Positions 1-8,111 of a stretch of DNA of 64,000 bases are shown here, piece by piece. The number at the start of each line of letters is the position of its first letter. The first letter of the stretch is position 1. The notes under the pieces were generated by a model that was not told the origin of the DNA, did not search any database, and worked only from the letters and a program-made list of their open reading frames with translations. Source of the DNA: Mangrovicoccus ximenensis (GTDB lineage Bacteria > Pseudomonadota > Alphaproteobacteria > Rhodobacterales > Rhodobacteraceae); NCBI RefSeq assembly GCF_003056725.1, contig NZ_QBKZ01000016.1, positions 62,001-126,000 of the forward strand. Reading direction: 5' to 3'. The position numbers and the translations under genes were made by a program.

Positions 1-507
1 AGCCGCCGGACATCCCCCGGATCGTCCAGGTAGTTCGGATGGAACTCGGGATCGGCCATCGGGTCGGGGCTGGCGGTGCGCAGCTCGCCGCGCGAGTCCG
101 GATGGACCAGCACGCAGGCGCCGCTGATGCCGGGCAGGGGGTCGATCTCGACCTTGCCGCCGGGCAGGAACTGCGAGGTCATCGGCCGGATTGCCAGCTG
201 CAGGTCGGGCTGCGGCCGGTCCGGCGTGCTGCGCACATAGGCGCTGACCGCCGAGGAGCCCATCGCGAGGAAGCCGCCCCGGGTCGCCAGGTAGCGCGCG
301 CCCTCGAGATATTTCCGCCAGCCGCGGAGCCGGTGGTTGAGCGAACTGTCCGGCGTCACGCGCAGCGCGAAGGGCGCGTTCCAGTGATCCTGCAGGTTCC
401 GGCCGACGCCCGGCAGATGGGCGGCGACCGGGATGCCGAGCCGCTGCAGCTGTGCGCCGTCGCCGATGCCCGACAGCGCCAGAAGATGCGGCGAGGCCAG
501 CGCGGTG
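1..507 (-). pseudogene. GMC oxidoreductase fragment (choline dehydrogenase-like)
   Basis: The minus strand reads an uninterrupted piece of a GMC flavoprotein alcohol oxidoreductase. It contains the family signatures SPHLLALSGIGD and GVGRNLQDHWNAP, then a substrate-domain stretch ending at the window edge with DPEFHPNYLDDPGDVR. The FAD-binding N-terminus is missing: upstream of SPHLL the homology stops near 507, where a plus-strand dehydrogenase tail begins. The C-terminus lies beyond base 1. Full-length relatives have about 530 residues, so this is an internal piece and probably non-functional. Confidence 0.75.
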
Positions 508-648
508 GGCGCGCCGTTCGTGCTGGGCAGGGCCGGGGTGATCGCCGATCTGGCTCCGCAGCTCTCGCCGGAGGAAGCGCGCGCGCTGGCGTCGAGCGCG
601 CGGCTGCTGAAGGACACGCTGGACGCGGTGCCGGCGGCGCCGCTCTGA
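505..648 (+). pseudogene. Malate/lactate dehydrogenase C-terminal fragment
   Basis: About 47 codons encode GAPFVLGRAGVIADLAP followed by LSPEEARALASSARLLKD and a stop. This resembles the last helix of the malate/L-lactate dehydrogenase family (glycine-rich strand, then a long amphipathic helix). No Rossmann domain or catalytic region is present, because the sequence upstream of 505 belongs to the opposite-strand GMC fragment. The tail-to-internal junction marks a rearrangement point. Confidence 0.5.
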
Positions 649-657
649 GCCCGCGGC

Positions 658-1134
658 TCAGTCGGCCAGGTGATCTTCCTTCTTCTCCTCGACAAGGCCC
701 ATCTCGGTCTTCTTGCGGTCGAGGAAGGCCTTGCCGAAGCTGTCATTCTGCTCCTTGCCGATCACCTTGCGGGCGCGGGCGAAGACCTCGTCCTCTTCCT
801 CCTCCATGTGGTGCTCGTAATCGTGCTTCATCGTCTTGAACCGCGTCAGCCAGCCCGGCGAGGCCATGTCCATGCCGTTCAGCTCTTCGAGAATTTCGTC
901 GATCTCGGCATGCTCATGCACCGAATGGCGCGCCGCATCCTGGCCCCAGGTCTCCGACATCAGCTTGGAATAGAAGGTCTCTTCCTCCGCGGCCGAGTGG
1001 GACTTGATGTCCGTGTAGAAGGCGGCCCAGGCCTCGCGGCGCTCCGGCGTGTCGCCGGAGGTCTCGGCGATGGTGTCCAGCAGCTTGCGGTGCTTGTCGT
1101 GGTCGGCGGCGATGGCGTCGTAGATCGAGGTCAT
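658..1134 (-). CDS. Hemerythrin HHE-domain protein
   Basis: This 158-residue protein has the four-helix hemerythrin HHE layout. Candidate ligands occur in order: DHDKH near residue 13, HSAAEEE near 45, HSVHEHAE near 70 and HDYEHHMEEEEDE near 105. The motifs suggest a non-haem di-iron site that could sense or store oxygen or iron, or respond to nitrosative stress. The ATG at 1134 is preceded by a GGAG box; the frame upstream of it has no protein-like sequence. The gene stands alone beside rearranged DNA. Confidence 0.85.
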   Translation of the reverse strand: MTSIYDAIAADHDKHRKLLDTIAETSGDTPERREAWAAFYTDIKSHSAAEEETFYSKLMSETWGQDAARHSVHEHAEIDEILEELNGMDMASPGWLTRFKTMKHDYEHHMEEEEDEVFARARKVIGKEQNDSFGKAFLDRKKTEMGLVEEKKEDHLAD

Positions 1135-1139
1135 GTCGG

Positions 1140-2280
1140 TCTCCGTTCTGGCTGTCGGAGCGGCAACGCTTCTCTCGCCGCGCCGGTTCCGCCCATCGGA
1201 GGGGCATGTTCCGCCGGCGGTCAGCGGTAGAGGCCGATCTTCAGGGACGGACCGGCGGCAGTCTCCGCCAGGTCGAGCGTGCCAAGGCACAGCGCCGCCT
1301 GCCAGACGGCGCCGGGCGGCAGCGTGCCCCGGGCGACCTCGGCGCGGAAGGGCGGGGGCAAGCGCGCCCCGCCGCCCGATGCGGCTCCCCCGCCGCGAGA
1401 TGGCCGCGCAAGGCATGGACGGTGCGCGCGCGCTGCCGGATCGGGAGCAGCCGGTCCTTGTCGTTCGCACGGAACCGCCTGTTGCCCGGGGGTCTCGATC
1501 CCGGCGAAACCCGGTCTGCACCATTGAAAGATCCCACGGTCGTTCCATCCGCCGACGCGGACAGGCTGGAGCCGGAGCGCGTGACCGCCTCGCGGGTCGC
1601 TCCGGCGTCGTTCGCCGGCTTTCATGGCCGCAGCGCAGCGACGGCCCGGCTCACCATCTGTCTTCTCCGGTTCGGCGCTTGGCGCGACACAGGCCTGCGG
1701 CATGAGCAGCGCATGTCCGGACGCGGCGCGGTCCCGCGACGATGACGGGCCCCGCAGGCTTCCGTGCCGATCCGCAGAGAAGGTCGTCCGGAGTAGAGTA
1801 CCAGCCGGCCGGCCCGTGGCCGCGTCTTGCACGGAACGACCGTCCCGCCGGTTCTGGCTCCGAGGGCCCGGAACACGTTCGTCGCAATCTCCATTCCGGC
1901 TGCTCCTCCTCCGTTGCCGGGCGCTGCAGGAACTGCAACGCTGCGGCCAGGAGGGGACAGGGCGCCAGACAAGGCACATCCACCTGATCAAGCGGACCCG
2001 GCCCGCCTTCCCTTCCGCTCCGGCGGGGCCATGCCGGGGTCGTTCGAGCGCTGCCAGGCGGTGCCCCGGATCGCGAAAGACACGCGACAGCGCGGCTCCT
2101 GTGGGGGCCCTCGCTGCGGCAGAGCGACCGGTCCCGGCGCCGGGGACAAGCGCGCCGGAGGCGCGGGCCGGACCCCGGACGCAGAGAATGCCGCGTGGCG
2201 GCCACACGCGATTTGCCTTGGCCCCGGTCCGGGTGCTAACCTTGCCGCAGCGTAACGGAAAGGGCGAAAGGCAGCAGCGC
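1140..2280. other. No gene recognised (1.1 kb GC-rich spacer)
   Basis: Long open frames exist on both strands but read as Arg/Pro/Ser/Cys-rich, low-similarity sequence typical of out-of-frame GC-rich DNA. No domain, membrane segment, RNA gene or clear repeat was seen. The promoter of the downstream exported-protein gene must lie in its last 100 bases. Confidence 0.5.
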
Positions 2281-2697
2281 ATGCCACGGAAGCTTGGCGT
2301 TCCATTCATCCCGGTGCTCGTGCTGGCCTCGGCTGCGGCAGCCGGGGACGATCCGACGCGGCGCGCCGAACGGCTGGAACCGCTGGAGCTGAACGCCGCC
2401 GAGGGGTTCTCGGTCGCGCGCTACGAGATCGAGGCCGGCGTCTATTACCGCTGGCGGATCCGCAGCGACGGCCTGGAAGAGTACAAGATCCTCGCGCCCG
2501 GACTGTTCCGCGACAGCTGGATCGACCAGGTCGTCATCGAGGACAAGGAGGTCAAGCCCTACGGGCTGCACGCGGTCGAGTTCGATGACGCGGGCGAGAT
2601 CGACATCTGGTTCATTCCGCAGCGCCCGGGAGAGTATCCCTTCTTTGCCGAAGGCCTCGACACCCAGGGGTTCCGCGGCGTGTTCGTCGTCCGATGA
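2281..2697 (+). CDS. Exported cupredoxin-like protein, copper ligands absent
   Basis: This 138-residue protein has a signal peptide (MPRKLGVPF, a hydrophobic core, then ASAAAAG). The mature part looks like a cupredoxin-type beta-sandwich ending in WFIPQRPGEYPFFAEG, the usual place of the PG-Y-F-C/H copper loop. The Cys and the second His of a type-1 site are not there; the only His nearby is in GLHAVEF. I infer a periplasmic cupredoxin fold that may not bind copper in the usual way. An ATG overlapping its last sense codon (2694) starts a second, truncated exported protein, so it was probably part of an operon. Confidence 0.6.
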   Translation: MPRKLGVPFIPVLVLASAAAAGDDPTRRAERLEPLELNAAEGFSVARYEIEAGVYYRWRIRSDGLEEYKILAPGLFRDSWIDQVVIEDKEVKPYGLHAVEFDDAGEIDIWFIPQRPGEYPFFAEGLDTQGFRGVFVVR

Positions 2698-2785
2698 TGC
2701 GCGCCGCCGGGTTCGGGGCCGGGATTCTGCTGGCCTGCGCCGCCGCAGCCTCCGCCCAGCCGGCCGCGCAGGCCGGCACCGGTAG
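2694..2785 (+). pseudogene. N-terminal fragment of an exported protein
   Basis: The frame begins with ATGATG overlapping the end of the upstream gene and encodes a clear signal peptide (MMRAAGFGAGILLAC, AAAASAQP). After about 30 residues protein-like sequence stops, and the DNA becomes the reverse complement of an ftsY start. The function of the lost protein is unknown; it was probably co-transcribed with the cupredoxin-like gene. Confidence 0.55.
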
Positions 2786-2971
2786 GGGCGCAGGCGGAAC
2801 CTCGGGGAGCGGTGCGGGCGCGGCCTGTTCCGGCGGGGCAACGGGGTCCGGCACCGGCGGGTCCGCGGGCGCGTCGACGGAGCCTTCCTCCTCGACGATG
2901 GCCTCGAGCCCGTCCTCGATCTTCGAGGAGGACTTGAACATCCGGTCTTTCATTTTCTTGAAGAACGACAT
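2786..2971 (-). pseudogene. ftsY: ftsY 5' fragment (SRP receptor N-terminal region)
   Basis: Reading in from 2971, the minus strand gives MSFFKKMKDRMFKSSSKI followed by EDGLEAIVEEEG and an Ala/Pro/Glu-rich linker. This is how alphaproteobacterial FtsY proteins begin. The NG GTPase domain, the essential part of the signal-recognition-particle receptor, is absent: at about 2785 the sequence changes to an opposite-strand signal-peptide gene. FtsY is essential, so an intact copy must lie elsewhere or the junction is artificial. Confidence 0.6.
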
Positions 2972-3170
2972 GGAAACGGCTCCGTCTGGGTCCGGGACTG
3001 CCTAAACGTCCTTGCGGGCCAAGGGAAGACCCCCGGGACGGAGCAGGCACAGCCCTGCGTTAACCTTTTGGCAAGAATTGACCGCCGACGGCACAACCAA
3101 AGGTTTCAAAAAATTTGGATAAACTTATTCACGACTTTTCCACATGAACCAGTTGAAAGAGATATTTCCC

Positions 3171-4105
3171 ATGCGGACCCTCCTTGCAGGCCTTGCCTGC
3201 GCCGCCGCGCGGCCGCCCCCGCCTCTGCCGCAACGATCGGCCGGAACAACTTGGCCGTCACGGTGAATGACCGCAGCGGCACCATCTCGGGCTTCCGCTT
3301 CGGCGGGACCGAATTCTTCGCGCTCGGTGCCTGGGTGTCGGATTTCGGCTTCCAGATCGGCACCGACACCGCAACCTTCGCCAAGGCAACCGCCACCGGC
3401 GGCCTCGTCGGCATGGCAGCGCCGAGCATGTCCTCCGACGGCGGCAGGATCACGGCCAGCGGCACCTATCGCGGCCTGTCCTTCACCCGCAGCTACGAGA
3501 TTCTGGCGGACGATCCGGTCCTAAAAATCGAGACCATCTTCCGCAACCCGACCGGCAGCAGCGTCTCCCTCCGGGCCTTCGAAAACACCGATCCCGACCA
3601 GCAGGGTTTCAGCACCCGCAATGACGTCATCTCGGTCGACGGCCACGCTGCCACGCTGGCAAGCGCGGCAAGCGGACTGAGCGTCGTCATGGGCACCGCC
3701 CCGGGCCAGGTTGCCACGGTCCGCGATTTCTCCGTCGACAACGGCCACGAACTGAACGCCTTCTTCGGACCCGCGATCGATCCGAACGGCGCCCATGGCG
3801 ATACCGGCCACATCATCGGCCTCGACCTGGCCGTCGGAGCGGGCAGCTCGGCGGGCTACACGAGCTATTACGCTGCCGGGTACAGCGCCTCTGCCGCCGC
3901 CGGTGCCTTCGCCGATGCCCTGGCCTCGGCCGAAGTGCCGCTTCCCGCCGCGCTGCCGATGCTGCTGGTCGGACTGGGCGGCCTCGCGGCCGCCAAAAGC
4001 CGCTTGCGAATGACGGATGCTCGCTCCGCAACGCCCCCCCTAAGCGCTCGGAGGAAAGACAGCGGTCCGGGCGCAGGAGCCCCCCGCCTGAAAGCGGCGG
4101 AATGA
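3171..4105 (+). pseudogene. VPLPA-CTERM surface protein, apparent frameshift in signal peptide
   Basis: The body encodes an exported beta-rich protein ending in VPLPAALPMLLVGLGGL plus a basic cluster (AAAKSRLR), the VPLPA-CTERM sorting tripartite signal handled by the exosortase/rhombosortase type of system. The signal peptide (MRTLLAGLACAAA) starts at ATG 3171 behind AAAGAG, but lies in another frame from the body (APASAATIGRNN onward). A single missing base near 3215-3225 would join them into a normal signal peptide with an A-x-A site. An upstream ATG at 3144 shares the signal-peptide frame. The C-terminus runs about 30 residues past the basic cluster, possibly a second frame error. The upstream 100 bp are AT-rich for this genome, a likely promoter. 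Confidence 0.6.
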
Positions 4106-4254
4106 CCGACCGGCAAGCCTGGCGCCGCCGCAAAACTGTCCGGGACATGGCGGCAACCTCACCTCGCGTCCCCGGATCGCGGCAGCGATCCGAAGGGCCC
4201 GCCCCCTGCCCCGTGAAAGGAATGCGCGCCGCGCCAGCGGCGCGCTCCGCTGGA

Positions 4255-5484
4255 TCAGGCGCGCACCCGGACCGGCACCGGGTTCTCGATGGTGATCTGA
4301 GTCACGTCGCAGACCCCGGCCGCAAAGGAGGAGGCGCAAGAGGTCAGGTAGAAATTCCACATCCGCCGGAACCGCTCGTCGAAGCCGAAGCGCGCGACCT
4401 CCTCCCAGGCGCCGTTGAAGCTCTCGTGCCAGCGGCGCAGCGTCTGCGAATAGCTCTCGCCGAATTCGAAGCTGCGCGCCACGCGCAGCCCGGCCCGCTC
4501 GGCCTCGGCGCGCAGCACCGACGGGCTCGGCAGCATGCCGCCGGGGAAGATGTATTTCTGGATGAAATCCACGCTCTTGCGGTAGGTCTCGAAGCGGCGG
4601 TCCTCCACCGTGATCACCTGCAGCGTCGCCAGCCGTCCGGGCCGCAGCCGCTGGCGCAGCACGTCGAAATAGACCGGCCAGTAGCGCTCGCCGACCGCCT
4701 CGAACATCTCGATCGAGGCCACCCCGTCATAGAGCCCGGTCTCGTCGCGGTAGTCCTGCAGCTTGATCTCGACCATGTCCGACAGGCCCGCCCGCGCGAT
4801 CCGCGCCCGCGCGAACTCCGCCTGGCGTTCCGAGATGGTCAGCCCGGTCACCCGCAGCCCCCGCTCCTTCGCCGCGTATTCGGCGAAGCCGCCCCAGCCG
4901 CAGCCGATCTCCAGCACATGGTCGCCGGGCGCGACGCCGATCTGGTCGACGAGATGGGCGTATTTCGCGGTCTGCGCCGCCTCCATGCTTTCCTGGCCGG
5001 TCGCGAACAGCGCCGAGGAATAGGTCATGGTGCCGTCGAGCCAGAGCCCGTAGAACTCGTTGCCGAGATCGTAGTGATGGGCGATGTTGCGGCGCGCCTG
5101 GCGCCTGGAATTCGCCTGCAGCCGGAAGCGCAGCTGTTCCCAGAGCCGCACCAGCGCCAGCCCCGGGAAGCCGTTGAGCAGCGCGTCGTTGTCGGCATGG
5201 ATGAAATCCATCAGCGCCTGCAGGTCGGGCGTCGTCCAGCCGCCCTCCATATAGGCCTCGGCAAAGCCGACATCGCCGTCGCGAAGGATGCGCGAGAACA
5301 GGTCGGCATCGTGGATCGCCAGCCCGGCGACCGGCCCGGGCGCCGCGCCCTCGACGCGGAACACCCGCCCGTCCGGCAGCTCCACATCCAGCCGTCCGCT
5401 GTTGATGCCCTGTGCCTGGCCGAAGACCCGGGCAAAATACCGGGGCAGATCCGCCTGCCCCTCGACACTGGTGTGAACCGCCAT
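4255..5484 (-). CDS. cfa: Cyclopropane-fatty-acyl-phospholipid synthase
   Basis: This 409-residue enzyme uses S-adenosylmethionine to convert cis double bonds of membrane phospholipid acyl chains into cyclopropane rings. It has the SAM-binding motif VLEIGCGWGGFAEYAA near residue 180, the family stretch NIAHHYDLGNEFY before it, and the FPGGMLPS segment later, at full family length. The ATG at 5484 follows GAGGAG. It lies 67 bp downstream of the photolyase stop in the same direction. A TGATCC-N18-TATCAC element in that gap suggests its own stress promoter. In Rhodobacter sphaeroides cfaA and phrA both belong to the singlet-oxygen sigma-E/ChrR regulon, matching this pairing. Confidence 0.9.
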   Translation of the reverse strand: MAVHTSVEGQADLPRYFARVFGQAQGINSGRLDVELPDGRVFRVEGAAPGPVAGLAIHDADLFSRILRDGDVGFAEAYMEGGWTTPDLQALMDFIHADNDALLNGFPGLALVRLWEQLRFRLQANSRRQARRNIAHHYDLGNEFYGLWLDGTMTYSSALFATGQESMEAAQTAKYAHLVDQIGVAPGDHVLEIGCGWGGFAEYAAKERGLRVTGLTISERQAEFARARIARAGLSDMVEIKLQDYRDETGLYDGVASIEMFEAVGERYWPVYFDVLRQRLRPGRLATLQVITVEDRRFETYRKSVDFIQKYIFPGGMLPSPSVLRAEAERAGLRVARSFEFGESYSQTLRRWHESFNGAWEEVARFGFDERFRRMWNFYLTSCASSFAAGVCDVTQITIENPVPVRVRA

Positions 5485-5510
5485 CACTGCTCCTCGCTCG
5501 GGTATATTGC

Positions 5511-5540
5511 GTGATACGGACCGGCGCGGCCCGCGGATCA
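5511..5540 (-). promoter_or_regulatory. Candidate sigma-E (RpoE/ChrR-type) promoter of cfa
   Basis: On the minus strand TGATCC (5540-5535) is followed after exactly 18 bases by TATCAC (5516-5511), leaving a leader of roughly 20 bases to the cfa start. TGATCC matches the known -35 element of Rhodobacter sigma-E promoters; the -10 matches only partly (expected near TAAGA). Confidence 0.35.
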
Positions 5541-5551
5541 CTTTATTTTCG

Positions 5552-6967
5552 TTAAAACTTCCGGCCTTCATAGGCCCCGAGCGCGCGCTTGCGCCCCGCC
5601 TCGGGCGTCACCACCGGATCGGGATAGGGATCGCCCGCCGAAAGCCCCCAGGACAGCGGCGCGGCGTCGAAATAGGCAAGCGCGGTCTCCGACGGGTTGC
5701 GCCTGCCCTCGGCAATCCAGGCATCGGCATAGCGGCGGTTGCGGTCGAACTTGTCGAGCTGCGTCACCGGGTTGAACACCCGGAAATAGGGCGTCGCATC
5801 GGGGCCGCAGCCCGCAGACCACTGCCAGCCGAGCGCGTTCGACGCCGGATCCCAGTCGGTCAGGCAGTCCTCGAACCATTTCTGGCCGATCCGCCAATGG
5901 GTCATCAGGTGCTTTGTCAGATAGCTTGCCACGATCATGCGCCCGCGGTTGTGCATCGTGCCGGTCACCCACATCTCGCGCATCGCCGCATCGACGAAGG
6001 GGATGCCGGTGCGGCCCTGCTGCCAGGCCTCGACCTCGGGCGTCACGTCCTCGTTCCAGGGGAAGGCCGCCCATTCCTCGCGCCAGTTGTCCCGGACGAT
6101 ATGCGGCGTGTGCCAGGCGAGGTGATAGCCGAATTCGCGCCAGACCAGCTCCTTCAGGAAGGTCTCGGCGCCTTTCGAGCCCTCCTCGCGGCGGCGCAGC
6201 GCGGCATGCCAGCAGGTCAGCGGCCCGATCTCGCCCCAGGCGAGGTGCGGGCTCATCCGCGACGTGCCGTCCTCGCCGGGAATGTCGCGCGCCGAGTCGT
6301 AACCCTCCACCGGCCCGTCGAGGAACCAGCCCAGCCGGTCGCGCGCCTCCGCAGCGCCTACCCGCTGGTGGCTTTCGAGGATCGGCAGCGCCCGGCGCAT
6401 GTCGGCGCCGAGCGCCCAGTCCTCCAGCTTATCCGACCCGGGCCACGCCTCCGGCGCGGGCCATTTCGACGGGGCGCGCTCCGGCTCCGGCAGGTCGGCG
6501 CTCCGCACCGCCTTCCACATCGGCGTGAAGACCTTGTAGAAGCCCCCCGTTTTCGTCTTCACCCGCCAGGGCTCGAACAGAAGGTGCCCGGCATGGCTCT
6601 TGGCCGTCAGCCCGGCTTCTTCCAGCCCGGATTTGACCTCGGTGTCGCGGGCGATGCAGTCCGGATCGTAATGCCGCGACCAGACCACGGTCCCTGCCCC
6701 GGTCTCTCCGGCCAGCGCCCTGAGGATCTCCAGAGGCTTGCCGCGGCGCAGGATCAGCCGTCCGCCGATGCCCGCGAGCGTTTCGGCGAAGCGGCCGAGC
6801 CCCAGCCCCCAGCGGAACCGCGGCGCCGCGCCCCAGCTTTCATGCAAGGGATCGAGGATCGCCACCGGGATCACCGGGCCGCCCGCTGCGAGGGCGGCCG
6901 CGAGGCAGGGATTGTCCTCCAGCCTCAGATCCTTCCTGACCCACCAGATCACCGCCTTGCCGCTCAT
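5552..6967 (-). CDS. phrA: Deoxyribodipyrimidine photolyase
   Basis: This 471-residue light-dependent DNA repair flavoprotein begins MSGKAVIWWVRKDLRLEDN, the antenna-binding Rossmann domain of cryptochrome/photolyase proteins. The FAD-binding helical domain follows, with MHNRGRMIVASYLTKHL, WDPASNALGWQWSAGCG and FRVFNPVTQLDKFD, the conserved catalytic/FAD region of CPD photolyases. The ATG at 6967 has GGAG upstream; an in-frame GTG at 6973 is a weaker choice. It lies between mbfA and cfa on the same strand, and a tandem 8-bp palindrome covers the bases just upstream of the start. Confidence 0.92.
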   Translation of the reverse strand: MSGKAVIWWVRKDLRLEDNPCLAAALAAGGPVIPVAILDPLHESWGAAPRFRWGLGLGRFAETLAGIGGRLILRRGKPLEILRALAGETGAGTVVWSRHYDPDCIARDTEVKSGLEEAGLTAKSHAGHLLFEPWRVKTKTGGFYKVFTPMWKAVRSADLPEPERAPSKWPAPEAWPGSDKLEDWALGADMRRALPILESHQRVGAAEARDRLGWFLDGPVEGYDSARDIPGEDGTSRMSPHLAWGEIGPLTCWHAALRRREEGSKGAETFLKELVWREFGYHLAWHTPHIVRDNWREEWAAFPWNEDVTPEVEAWQQGRTGIPFVDAAMREMWVTGTMHNRGRMIVASYLTKHLMTHWRIGQKWFEDCLTDWDPASNALGWQWSAGCGPDATPYFRVFNPVTQLDKFDRNRRYADAWIAEGRRNPSETALAYFDAAPLSWGLSAGDPYPDPVVTPEAGRKRALGAYEGRKF

Positions 6968-6978
6968 CCGCACTCTCC

Positions 6979-6998
6979 GACATGTCTTGCGACATGTC
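6979..6998. promoter_or_regulatory. Tandem GACATGTC palindromes upstream of photolyase
   Basis: The 8-bp perfect palindrome GACATGTC occurs twice (6979-6986 and 6991-6998), separated by TTGC, giving a 12-bp period. It lies 12-31 bp upstream of the photolyase start, where a bound dimer pair would block transcription or translation start. I do not recognise the cognate regulator; it does not fit LexA or PpsR spacing. Confidence 0.45.
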
Positions 6999-7020
6999 AG
7001 CTAGCGCGCGGAAGCCAAGG

Positions 7021-7998
7021 TCAAGCGCCGCCGATCAATATCCCCGCGGCCAGCACCAGCCCGCCGCCCAGCACGACCTGCAGCGCGGCGCGCAGGAACG
7101 GCGTCTCCATGTATTTCTTCTGGATCCAGGCGATCGCCCAGAGCTCGCAGAACACGACGACGAAGGCGATGATCGTCGCCGTCCAGAAATGCGGGATCAG
7201 GTACGGCAGCGCATGGCCGAGACCGCCGATCGTGGTCATCACGCCCGAGGCAATGCCGCGCTTGAACGGCGAGCCGCGCCCGGAAAGCTGGCCGTCATCC
7301 GAGGCGGCCTCGGTGAAGCCCATCGAAATGCCCGCGCCGACCGAGGCGGCGAGGCCAACGAGGAAGGTACTCCAGGTGTCGCCGGTGGCGAAGGCCGCGG
7401 CGAAGATCGGCGCCAGCGTCGAGACCGAACCGTCCATCAGCCCGGCCAGGCCCGGCTGCACCCAGGTCAGGATGAACTGGCGGCGTTCGGTGTCATCCTC
7501 GGCCTCGCGGGTCTCGGGATCGAGATGCTCCTGCTCCAGCGATCCGGCCGCGCGCACATGCCCGGCCTCGGCGGCTGCCAGGTCGCCCATCAGCTTGCGG
7601 GTGGAGGCATCCTCGGAGCGGCGCGCCGCCAGCGCATAGAAGCGCTGCGCGTCGCGCTCCATGATCTTCGCCTGCGAGCGGATTTCCTCCAGCGGCATCG
7701 CCTCGGCCAGCCAGACGGGCCGCCGGTTGTAGAAGCCGGTGACATGCTCGCGGCGGATCAGCGGGATCACCTCGCCGAAGCGCGACCGGAACAGGTCGAT
7801 CAGCATCTGCCGGTGCCCGGTCTCTTCCTCGGCCATGCCGTCGAACACCGCCGCCGAGGCCGGATATTCCTGGCGCAGGTAATCCGCGTAGCCGCGGTAG
7901 ATGCGCTCGTCATCCTCCTCCGAGGAGATGGCGAGCGCGATGATTTCCTTGTCCGAAAGGTCGGCAAAACGCTTCTTGGAGGCGGGTAAGAGTCGCAT
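7021..7998 (-). CDS. mbfA: Membrane-bound ferritin/iron exporter (rubrerythrin-VIT1 fusion)
   Basis: This 325-residue protein has an N-terminal ferritin-like (Er-type) domain with diiron motifs EEDDERIYRGY near 27 and EEETGHRQM near 57, and a second pair near 115-145 (ERDAQRFY, EAGHVR). A C-terminal VIT1/CCC1-type membrane domain of about five helices follows (GLAGLMDGSVSTLAPIFAAA onward). This is the architecture of MbfA, which exports ferrous iron and protects against iron and peroxide stress under Irr control. The start at 7998 (MRLLPASKKRFADLSD) lies 16 bp from an Irr-type box. It is probably monocistronic. Confidence 0.9.
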   Translation of the reverse strand: MRLLPASKKRFADLSDKEIIALAISSEEDDERIYRGYADYLRQEYPASAAVFDGMAEEETGHRQMLIDLFRSRFGEVIPLIRREHVTGFYNRRPVWLAEAMPLEEIRSQAKIMERDAQRFYALAARRSEDASTRKLMGDLAAAEAGHVRAAGSLEQEHLDPETREAEDDTERRQFILTWVQPGLAGLMDGSVSTLAPIFAAAFATGDTWSTFLVGLAASVGAGISMGFTEAASDDGQLSGRGSPFKRGIASGVMTTIGGLGHALPYLIPHFWTATIIAFVVVFCELWAIAWIQKKYMETPFLRAALQVVLGGGLVLAAGILIGGA

Positions 7999-8013
7999 GG
8001 CTGGTCTCCAAAC

Positions 8014-8030
8014 TTTGGAATCGTTCTAAA
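8014..8030. promoter_or_regulatory. ICE-box-like Irr operator upstream of mbfA
   Basis: On the mbfA strand the site reads TTTAGAACGATTCCAAA, an interrupted palindrome matching the iron-control element bound by Irr in Rhizobiales and Rhodobacterales. It lies 16-32 bp upstream of the start codon, a position for repression under low iron. Confidence 0.65.
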
Positions 8031-8111
8031 CCAGAGCCCCTGCCCCTGCGCAAGCGCCGCATTGCCGCATTGCCGCCCCGGCGTGCATGGCCCGCCGGGG
8101 CGGCATGGCGA

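Noticed and set aside
1221-2309. 362-codon minus-strand frame in the first spacer
   Set aside because: Composition rich in Arg, Cys, Trp and Pro with no domain or motif, no convincing ribosome site; judged non-coding.
6979-6998. LexA or PpsR site at the photolyase promoter
   Set aside because: Neither the direct GTTC/GAAC repeat of alphaproteobacterial LexA nor the TGT-N12-ACA of PpsR is present.
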